From CAVQCT01 sp964371785 (GTDB taxonomy: Bacteria; Zixibacteria; MSB-5A5; GN15; FEB-12), in contig CAYJOL010000007.1 of the NCBI GenBank assembly GCA_964371785.1, positions 124,001 to 188,000 on the forward strand: a stretch of 64,000 nucleotides of DNA, given 5' to 3'. A program made the position numbers and the translations under genes. Below are positions 52,281 to 61,123 of this stretch, in pieces; positions within the stretch are counted from its first letter, which is position 1; each line of letters starts with the position of its first letter. The notes under the pieces are model-generated. The model made no database searches. It was not told the DNA's origin and saw only the letters and a list, made by a program, of their open reading frames with translations.

Positions 52281-52589
52281 TCAGGTTTTGATCTCCACAT
52301 CGACGCCGGCCGGAAGGTCCAGCTTCATCAGGGCGTCTACCGTCTGCGGAGTCGATTCATATATGTCTATAAGGCGCTTGTGCACCCTGGTCTCGAACTG
52401 TTCACGCGACTTCTTGTCCACGTGCGGTGAACGCAGAACCGTGTACACCGTACGCTTCGTGGGAAGCGGCACGGGCCCGACGATCTTAGCGCCGGTGCGA
52501 AGGACCGTTCTGGCGATCTCCTTGGTCGATTTGTCGAGGGCGTAGTGATCGTAGGCCTTCAACCTGATTCTGATTTTCTGTACGTCCAT
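52281..52589 (-). CDS. rpsJ: 30S ribosomal protein S10
   Basis: 102 residues: QKIRIRLKAYDHYALDKST and SPHVDKKSREQFETRVHKRLIDI. Also NusE in transcription antitermination in E. coli. ATG at 52589 with AGGTG upstream; a GTG three bases earlier is possible. First gene of the S10 operon, right after tuf. Confidence 0.97.
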   Translation of the reverse strand: MDVQKIRIRLKAYDHYALDKSTKEIARTVLRTGAKIVGPVPLPTKRTVYTVLRSPHVDKKSREQFETRVHKRLIDIYESTPQTVDALMKLDLPAGVDVEIKT

Positions 52590-52603
52590 CACTTATTCAC
52601 CTT

Positions 52604-53812
<1,209 letters not shown>

Positions 53813-53829
53813 TGCTCAGGCATCCTCCA

Positions 53830-55911
53830 CTATATTTTAACACTTTCTAACATTTTCTTCGATACTTCGCTGGGCACCTGAGCATACTTCGCGAACTGCA
53901 TCGTGAAGACTGCTCTGCCCTGAGAGATATTTCTCAGCGTATTGGCGTATCCGAACATTTCGGAGAGCGGCACGCTGGCGGCGATGACGTTGACTTCGTT
54001 TCTCGGCACCATCCCGTTGATTTTTCCGCGACGGGAATTCAGGTCACCTACCACAGCACCCATGTACGCTTCCGGCACCACTACTTCGACATCCATGATC
54101 GGTTCAAGCAAAACCGGGTGGGCTCTGCGGGCGCCATCCTGGAACGCAATCGAACCGGCAATCTTGAAGGCCATTTCGCTCGAGTCGACTTCGTGATAAC
54201 TTCCGTCGTACAACTCGCAATGAACGCCCGTGACCGGGTATCCGGCCAGCACGCCATTTTGCAGGGCTTCTTTGACACCTTTTTCGACCGGGCCAATATA
54301 CTCTCTGGGAATCGTTCCGCCAATGATCTTATTCTCAAATTTAAATTCCGTACCATCGTCCGTCGGCCCGACGCGCATATAGACATGTCCATACTGGCCT
54401 TTTCCGCCGGACTGCCGGATAAATTTTCCTTCGCATTCGACTGTGCGCGTTAGGGTTTCCTTGTAGGCAACCGATGGCCGACCGACCGTGGCCCCCACCG
54501 AAAATTCGCGCATTAGGCGGTCCACCAAAATCTCCAAATGGAGTTCACCCATACCGCTGATAACCGTCTGACCTGTTTCTTCGTCGTATTTTACCTTGAA
54601 AGTCGGGTCCTCTTCGGCCAGCTTAATCAGGGCGTCTGTCAGCTTATCCTGGTCGGCCTTTGTTTTCGGCTCGATGGAAACAGCAACTACCGGCTCGGGG
54701 AAGGTCATTCTCTCCAGTACAACCGGGTGTTTTGGATCGCAGAGAGTGTCACCGGTGGTAGTCTTGCGGAGTCCGATTACCGCCACGATATCTCCAGCCA
54801 CGGCCTCTTGAATATCTTCGCGCTTGTTCGCGTGCATTCTCAGCAGGCGAGCGATTCGTTCCTTGATACCCGAGTTTGGGTTAAGCAAGTAACTGCCCGC
54901 CAGCACCTTACCTGAATACACCCGTATGTAAGTCAATTTCCCAACATATGGATCGGTCGCGACCTTGAAGGCCAGCGCCGATGTCGGTTCGTCGGCCGAC
55001 GGATGACGCTCGATCAGCTTCTCCGGACGGTCCGGGTCGTGCCCCTGAATGGACGGCATGTCCAGCGGGGATGGCAGGAAATCAACGATACTATCGAGCA
55101 GCTTTTGAATCCCTTTGTTCTTGAACGACGAACCGCAGAGAACCGGGACCATGTGGTTGGCAATTGTAGCTTTGCGTACTGCGGCCATGACCTGCGCGGA
55201 ATCGAGCGGCTCGTCATGCAGGAATTGCTCAAGCAGATGATCGTCGACGTCCGCAACCGCCTCCAGGAGCTTCTCGCGATAGTCGTGTGCGATCTCCTTC
55301 ATATCATCAGGGACATCGAGGTCATCATATGTAGTGCCATGGGAGTCTTCGTGGAAGACGCGGAACTTCATATCCATCAAATCGATAATACCGCTGAACA
55401 TATCGCCTTCACCGGCGGGAATGGCCACTGCCACACATTTCGTGGCAAAACGATCATTCATTGCTTTTAAAGTCTGAGCGAAGTCCGCTCCGGTACGGTC
55501 CATTTTATTGATATAAGCGATACGAGGGACGCCATACTTGTCGGCCTGGCGCCAGACGGTCTCTGATTGAGGCTCGACACCGCCGACTGCGCAGAACAGG
55601 GCCACCGCCCCATCGAGTACACGCAACGAGCGCTCAACTTCGACCGTGAAGTCGACATGACCCGGGGTGTCGATGATATTGATGGTATGATTGCGCCAGA
55701 AACAGCTGGTAGCGGCCGAAGTGATCGTGATGCCGCGTTCTTTTTCCTGTTCCATCCAATCCATAGTCGCCGCTCCCTCATGGACTTCACCCATGCGGTG
55801 CGTTCTGCCGGTGTAGAAGAGAATCCTTTCGGTAGTCGTCGTCTTACCGGCATCGATATGGGCCATGATGCCTATATTTCTGACATTTTCTAATTTCGTC
55901 TTAACGGACAT
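53830..55911 (-). CDS. fusA: elongation factor G
   Basis: 693 residues. Translocase GTPase: AHIDAGKTTTTE (G1), DTPGHVDFT (G3), NKMDR (G4), then domains II-V with the usual C-terminal GYANTLRNISQGRAVFTMQF. Normal length. The leader to rpsG is about 100 bases, the largest gap inside the str part. Confidence 0.97.
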   Translation of the reverse strand: MSVKTKLENVRNIGIMAHIDAGKTTTTERILFYTGRTHRMGEVHEGAATMDWMEQEKERGITITSAATSCFWRNHTINIIDTPGHVDFTVEVERSLRVLDGAVALFCAVGGVEPQSETVWRQADKYGVPRIAYINKMDRTGADFAQTLKAMNDRFATKCVAVAIPAGEGDMFSGIIDLMDMKFRVFHEDSHGTTYDDLDVPDDMKEIAHDYREKLLEAVADVDDHLLEQFLHDEPLDSAQVMAAVRKATIANHMVPVLCGSSFKNKGIQKLLDSIVDFLPSPLDMPSIQGHDPDRPEKLIERHPSADEPTSALAFKVATDPYVGKLTYIRVYSGKVLAGSYLLNPNSGIKERIARLLRMHANKREDIQEAVAGDIVAVIGLRKTTTGDTLCDPKHPVVLERMTFPEPVVAVSIEPKTKADQDKLTDALIKLAEEDPTFKVKYDEETGQTVISGMGELHLEILVDRLMREFSVGATVGRPSVAYKETLTRTVECEGKFIRQSGGKGQYGHVYMRVGPTDDGTEFKFENKIIGGTIPREYIGPVEKGVKEALQNGVLAGYPVTGVHCELYDGSYHEVDSSEMAFKIAGSIAFQDGARRAHPVLLEPIMDVEVVVPEAYMGAVVGDLNSRRGKINGMVPRNEVNVIAASVPLSEMFGYANTLRNISQGRAVFTMQFAKYAQVPSEVSKKMLESVKI

Positions 55912-56014
55912 AAAAAATCCCTACTGATCAACCTTCTCAGCGCGTCGGGCTTGGTGTTTTATTGAAGAGCGGGATTCGGGTCGCAACTATCAGCAGGGCG
56001 GGGAATACGGGAGA

Positions 56015-56485
56015 CTACCAACGGAAGTGGGCGAATGCCTTGTTGGCTTCGGCCATCTTATGGGTGTCTTCTTTCTTCTTAATGGACGAGCCTTCGTTGT
56101 TGGCTGCGGCCATAAACTCACCGGCAAGTTTGTCTGCCATGGTATTGCCACTGCGGGCGTGGGCGTACAGGATAATCCAACGAATCGCCAGCGCGGTTCG
56201 CCGGTCCGGACGCACCTCGACCGGGACCTGGTAGGTTGCTCCTCCTACTCTTCTTGATCTTACTTCCAAAACCGGCTTCACGTTATTCACCGCCTTACGA
56301 AACAGCTCGAGGCCGCTCTGACCGGTTTTCTTTTCCATTTGATCGACAGCCGAATAGAAGCTCCGTTCGGCGGTCGACCGCTTTCCATCTTTCATCAAAC
56401 AAGAGATAAACTGAGTGATCAGCCTGTCTCCGAATTTATAGTCAGGTACAACTTCCTGCTTTATGGCACTGGTTCTTCTTGACAT
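56015..56485 (-). CDS. rpsG: 30S ribosomal protein S7
   Basis: 156 residues: KFGDRLITQFISCLMKDGKRS and SRRVGGATYQVPVEVRPDRR; the C-terminus ends KMAEANKAFAHFRW. Primary assembly protein of the 30S head. Normal length. Confidence 0.97.
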   Translation of the reverse strand: MSRRTSAIKQEVVPDYKFGDRLITQFISCLMKDGKRSTAERSFYSAVDQMEKKTGQSGLELFRKAVNNVKPVLEVRSRRVGGATYQVPVEVRPDRRTALAIRWIILYAHARSGNTMADKLAGEFMAAANNEGSSIKKKEDTHKMAEANKAFAHFRW

Positions 56486-56497
56486 AATCTAACCCGA

Positions 56498-56872
56498 TTA
56501 CTCTTTAGGTTTCTTCGTCCCATACTTAGAGCGGCCACGCTTCCGTTCGGCGACACCCGAAGTGTCCATCGAACCGCGGATAATGTGGTAGCGAACACCG
56601 GGAAGGTCTTTCACACGACCGCCACGAATCATGACGATTGAATGCTCCTGCAGATTGTGGCCTTCCCCGGGGATGTAGGCCGTGACCTCAATCTGGTTGG
56701 TCAGGCGTACGCGGGCCACTTTTCGCAGGGCTGAATTCGGCTTCTTCGGTGTCGACGTATAAACCCTGGTACAGACACCACGTTTCTGCGGGCACGAATC
56801 CAAAGCGGGGGCTTTGGTTTTGTCAATCACCCGGGATCTACCCTTGCGAATGAGCTGGTTTATAGTCGGCAA
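56498..56872 (-). CDS. rpsL: 30S ribosomal protein S12
   Basis: 124 residues when started at TTG (56872): the protein then begins with the universally conserved PTINQLIRKGR and AGGAG stands 5 bases upstream. The next upstream ATG (56911) would add 13 non-conserved residues. PKKPNSALRK is the decoding-centre loop and GGRVKDLPGVRYHIIRG contains the conserved Asp. TTG starts are uncommon for ribosomal proteins. Confidence 0.96.
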   Translation of the reverse strand: MPTINQLIRKGRSRVIDKTKAPALDSCPQKRGVCTRVYTSTPKKPNSALRKVARVRLTNQIEVTAYIPGEGHNLQEHSIVMIRGGRVKDLPGVRYHIIRGSMDTSGVAERKRGRSKYGTKKPKE

Positions 56873-56944
56873 TTTTGCTCCTATAAAAATTGAGTAACAA
56901 TTTTCTACCAAAGATTCGCATTTTACAGCTCTGGCTGAAAAATG

Positions 56945-59900
56945 TCAAGCCTTTTTATCAAAAATATCCACCGCCGAGCCTTCTGCCTCGTCGGGAACTC
57001 CTTCTAGTGATTCGTCTTCGTCGTCCACATCATCATGAACGACCTTTAGCTCCTTATATTTCTCGATTCCGGTACCGGCCGGTATCAAATGGCCGATAAT
57101 CACGTTTTCCTTAAGGCCGAGCAAATAGTCGATTTTGCCCGAAATCGCCGCTTCCGTAAGGACTTTGGTCGTTTCCTGGAAGGAAGCCGCCGAAATGAAG
57201 CTTTCGGTGGTCAGCGATGCCCGGGTGATACCAAGCAACAAGGGCTGGAATCGGGCCGGCTCGCCCCCTTCGGCTATAATCCTGGCGTTTTCTTCATAGA
57301 ACTTGATCTTGTCGACCTTCTCGCCTTCAAGGAAGTTCGTGTCACCGACATACTCGATGAGCACTTTCTGCATCATCTGGCGGACGATAACCTCGATATG
57401 CTTATCGTTGATTTTCACGCCCTGCAGACGGTACACTTCCTGAATTTCATCCACAAGATACTTCTGCACAGCTTCGTCGCCGGAAACGCGGAGGATGTCG
57501 TGCGGATCTTTAGGACCCTCGCAGAGACGGTCGCCGGCATACACCCGATCGCCGCCATGCACCATTAGGTGTTTACCATGCGGGACAAGGTATTCCCGTT
57601 CTTCGCCTTCTTCACCCTTGACGAAAATCTGCTGCTGACCGCGAACCGTCTTGCCGAACTCCACCGTCCCTTCGATTTCAGCGATAACCGCCGGTTCATG
57701 GGGCCGACGAGCTTCGAACAGCTCAGCCACGCGCGGCAGACCGCCGGTGATATCGCGGGACTTTGAAATAAAGCGTGGCATTTTGACCAGGATATCTCCG
57801 GCCTGCGCTGGCTGTCCTTCAGTTACCTGAAGCTGAGCATCGGTCGGGATACGATAGCTGGCTACCACTTTGTCCTGGTCGGACACCACGGTGATAGTCG
57901 GGAACAGCGACTTGTCTTTGGTGTCAACAATAATCTGTTGAATCATACCGGTCTGCTCGTCGATAGCTTCGCGGTAAGACACATCCCGGATGATGTCCTT
58001 GAACCTGACCGTACCGCTCTTCTCAGTAAGAATGGTGCCGGTGTACGGATCCCATTCAAAGACCACGTCACCCTTCTTGATCGCCTGTCCTTCCTTAACA
58101 AACAGGTGAGCTCCGTAAGGGATGTGCAGGCGGGACCGCACTCTGCCTTTGTCATCGATGACATGCACTTCACCTACGCCGTCGCGACTGGCCACCATTA
58201 CGGTGTTGTCATCACGGTCAATAGACTTGATATCGACAAACTGAACATTGCCGTCATACTTGGACGTCACCTGTGACTGCTCGGCGATACGAGCCGCGGT
58301 ACCGCCTATGTGGAAGGTACGCAGGGTAAGCTGCGTCCCGGGCTCACCAATCGACTGAGCGGCAATGACACCGACAGCTTCGCCGATGTCTACCATCTGC
58401 AGGGTCGAGAGGTTACGTCCGTAACACTTGGCACACACACCGTACTTCGACTCGCACGTCAACACCGAACGGATGCGAACAGTATCAACGCCGGCATCCT
58501 CGATCAGCGTAGCTTCCTTCTCACGAATCTCCTGACCTGCCGAGATAATCAGCTGATCGTTGATCGGGTCATAGATATCTTCGAGCGACACGCGACCCAG
58601 AATACGGTCGGAAAGTGACTCGATGACTTCTTCGCCTTCTTTAATGGCCGCGACATCGAGACCCAGAATCGTGCCGCAGTCGATCTGGCGGATAATCACA
58701 TCCTGTGCGACATCCACCAGGCGGCGCGTCAGATAGCCAGCATCGGCTGTCTTTAACGCCGTATCGGCCAATCCCTTACGGGCGCCGTGGGTGGAGATAA
58801 AGTACTCCTGCACGGTCAGGCCCTCGCGGAAGTTGGCGGTAATCGGGTTTTCGATAATTTCACCGACACCGCCGGTGATCTTCTTTTGGGGCTTGGCCAT
58901 AAGACCGCGCATACCGGCCAGCTGGCGAATCTGTTCTTTGGAACCACGGGCGCCGGAATCAGCCATCATAAAGATCGGGTTGAATCCGTCCTTCTGTGCG
59001 GCCAGATTGCTGAACATCACGCTGGCAATCTCGTTGGTCACGCCGGTCCAGGTATCAATCACCTGGTTGTAGCGCTCGCCGTTAGTGATAACACCACGCT
59101 CGTAACGCTTCGTGATCTTGACCACGCTATCGCGCGCTTTGTCGATGAGCTTGTTCTTTTCATCAGGAACAACCAGATCATCGATGGAGACGGTCACGCC
59201 CGAAAGGGTAGCGTATTCGAACCCGAGCTTCTTGAGCCGGTCGAGGAAATCGACCGTGACATCCTGACCCATTTCGGTGTAGACGTTCTTGACGAGTTCT
59301 TCGAGCTTTCCCTTGGTGGCAACATCATTGAAGTAAGGCATTCCTTTGGGAACGATGTTGTTAAACAGCAGCCGTCCGACCGACGACTTCACGAGCTGAC
59401 GATCCATCCGGATTTGTATCGGAGCATGAAGCGAGAGGAAGCCATGGTCATAGGCCGACTGGGCCTCATCCGGCGACGAGAAGATCATGTTCTCGCCCTT
59501 CGCGCCGGGACGGGTCTTGGTCAGATAGTAGCATCCAAGCACGATGTCCTGGCTGGGAACGGCAATCGGGCGGCCTGACGAGGGCACCAGAATGTTGTTC
59601 GTCGACAGCATAAGCAAGCGCGCTTCAAGTTGCGCTTCGAATGAAAGCGGAACGTGGACGGCCATCTGATCACCATCGAAGTCCGCGTTAAACGCGGCGC
59701 ATACGAGCGGATGCAGACGAATGGCTTTACCTTCCACCAGCACGGGATAGAAGGCCTGAATACCCAGACGGTGCAGGGTGGGGGCGCGGTTCAGCAGAAC
59801 CGGATGATCTTCGATAATCTCCTCGAGAATGTCCCAGACTTCGGGACGTTCCTTTTCAACCAGTTTCTTCGCTGATTTGACTGTCTGGACATACCCTTTT

Positions 59901-61060
59901 TCTTCGAGCTTCATGATGATGAACGGTTTGAACAGCTCGAGCGCCATGTTCTTGGGCAGACCGCACTGGTGCAGGCGAAGCTCCGGACCGACTACGATAA
60001 CCGAGCGCCCCGAATAGTCGACGCGCTTACCCAGCAGGTTCTGCCGGAAACGTCCCTGCTTGCCCTTGAGCAAGTCCGAGAGCGACTTAAGCGGACGCTT
60101 GGAATCACCGCGCACCGAGTGCGTACGGCGACCGTTGTCGAACAGAGCGTCTACCGCTTCCTGAAGCATTCTCTTTTCATTTCTGAGAATCACTTCGGGC
60201 GCCTGGATGTCAATCAGTTTCTTCAAGCGATTATTGCGGTTGATTACCCGGCGATAGAGATCGTTCAGATCCGAGGTTGCGAACCGCCCGCCTTCGAGTG
60301 GAACCAGCGGACGAAGATCCGGCGGAATCACCGGAATCACGTCCATAATCATCCACTCAGGACGATTATTCGACTGCCGGAATGCTTCAATAATGCGCAG
60401 GCGTTTCAACACGTCTTTTTTGCGCTGTACCGAGGTTTCCACCTTTGCCTGGGCACGGAGGGTCACGGCCATTTCGTCGATATCGAGTTTGCGCAGGAGT
60501 TCACGGACAGCATCGGCGCCCATACGGGAGTCGAATGTCTTGCCGGCCTCTTCGAGGTCGATAAACTCTTCCTCGGAGATAACGTCACCTTGATTGTAAG
60601 ATGAGTTCCCCGGGTCGATCATCAGGTAGGCTTCGTAATACAGTATCTTTTCCAGATCGCGAATTGAGAGATCCAACAAATTACCAATACGGGACGGAAG
60701 GGACTTGAAATACCAGATATGAGAAACGGGCACGGCCAGCTTGATATGACCCATGCGCTCGCGACGCACCTTGGATTGGGTGACCTCTACACCGCAGCGG
60801 TCACACACGATGCCGCGGAAGCGAATACGCTTGTATTTGCCACAGTTGCACTCCCAGTCTTTAACCGGTCCGAAGATTCTTTCGCAGAAAAGGCCATCGC
60901 GCTCCGGTTTGAATGACCGGTAGTTGATGGTTTCCGGCTTGGTCACTTCACCATACGACCAGGACAGAATGGTTTCGGGCGACGCGATCTGAATTTGAAT
61001 CGCCGCGAAATCCGACGGTTTTTTGCCTTGTCCCTGATTTCTTCCTGCCAAATCGGCCAT
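56945..61060 (-). CDS. rpoC: RNA polymerase beta' subunit
   Basis: 1371 residues. N-terminal zinc ribbon (CNCGKYKRIRFRG...CDRCG), the catalytic NADFDGDQMAVH that holds Mg2+, the second zinc site (CESKYGVCAKCYG), and the C-terminal clamp. AAGGAG stands 6 bases before the start. Normal for the FCB-type beta'. A GC-rich hairpin separates it from rpoB. The C-terminus ends in an acidic stretch (DDVDDEDESLEG). Confidence 0.98.
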   Translation of the reverse strand: MADLAGRNQGQGKKPSDFAAIQIQIASPETILSWSYGEVTKPETINYRSFKPERDGLFCERIFGPVKDWECNCGKYKRIRFRGIVCDRCGVEVTQSKVRRERMGHIKLAVPVSHIWYFKSLPSRIGNLLDLSIRDLEKILYYEAYLMIDPGNSSYNQGDVISEEEFIDLEEAGKTFDSRMGADAVRELLRKLDIDEMAVTLRAQAKVETSVQRKKDVLKRLRIIEAFRQSNNRPEWMIMDVIPVIPPDLRPLVPLEGGRFATSDLNDLYRRVINRNNRLKKLIDIQAPEVILRNEKRMLQEAVDALFDNGRRTHSVRGDSKRPLKSLSDLLKGKQGRFRQNLLGKRVDYSGRSVIVVGPELRLHQCGLPKNMALELFKPFIIMKLEEKGYVQTVKSAKKLVEKERPEVWDILEEIIEDHPVLLNRAPTLHRLGIQAFYPVLVEGKAIRLHPLVCAAFNADFDGDQMAVHVPLSFEAQLEARLLMLSTNNILVPSSGRPIAVPSQDIVLGCYYLTKTRPGAKGENMIFSSPDEAQSAYDHGFLSLHAPIQIRMDRQLVKSSVGRLLFNNIVPKGMPYFNDVATKGKLEELVKNVYTEMGQDVTVDFLDRLKKLGFEYATLSGVTVSIDDLVVPDEKNKLIDKARDSVVKITKRYERGVITNGERYNQVIDTWTGVTNEIASVMFSNLAAQKDGFNPIFMMADSGARGSKEQIRQLAGMRGLMAKPQKKITGGVGEIIENPITANFREGLTVQEYFISTHGARKGLADTALKTADAGYLTRRLVDVAQDVIIRQIDCGTILGLDVAAIKEGEEVIESLSDRILGRVSLEDIYDPINDQLIISAGQEIREKEATLIEDAGVDTVRIRSVLTCESKYGVCAKCYGRNLSTLQMVDIGEAVGVIAAQSIGEPGTQLTLRTFHIGGTAARIAEQSQVTSKYDGNVQFVDIKSIDRDDNTVMVASRDGVGEVHVIDDKGRVRSRLHIPYGAHLFVKEGQAIKKGDVVFEWDPYTGTILTEKSGTVRFKDIIRDVSYREAIDEQTGMIQQIIVDTKDKSLFPTITVVSDQDKVVASYRIPTDAQLQVTEGQPAQAGDILVKMPRFISKSRDITGGLPRVAELFEARRPHEPAVIAEIEGTVEFGKTVRGQQQIFVKGEEGEEREYLVPHGKHLMVHGGDRVYAGDRLCEGPKDPHDILRVSGDEAVQKYLVDEIQEVYRLQGVKINDKHIEVIVRQMMQKVLIEYVGDTNFLEGEKVDKIKFYEENARIIAEGGEPARFQPLLLGITRASLTTESFISAASFQETTKVLTEAAISGKIDYLLGLKENVIIGHLIPAGTGIEKYKELKVVHDDVDDEDESLEGVPDEAEGSAVDIFDKKA

Positions 61061-61081
61061 GGATCTCTCCTTCTATATCAA

Positions 61082-61103
61082 GCGCCCGCGATTACGCGGG
61101 CGC
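61082..61103. repeat. perfect GC hairpin between rpoB and rpoC
   Basis: GCGCCCGCG (61082-61090) and CGCGGGCGC (61095-61103) form a 9-bp stem with a 4-base loop. Minus-strand sequence after it (TTGATATAGAAGG) has no T-run, so it is not a clear terminator; it could be a processing or stability element in the rpoBC message. Confidence 0.8.
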
Positions 61104-61123
61104 ATTCATCGCAATCACAATCC

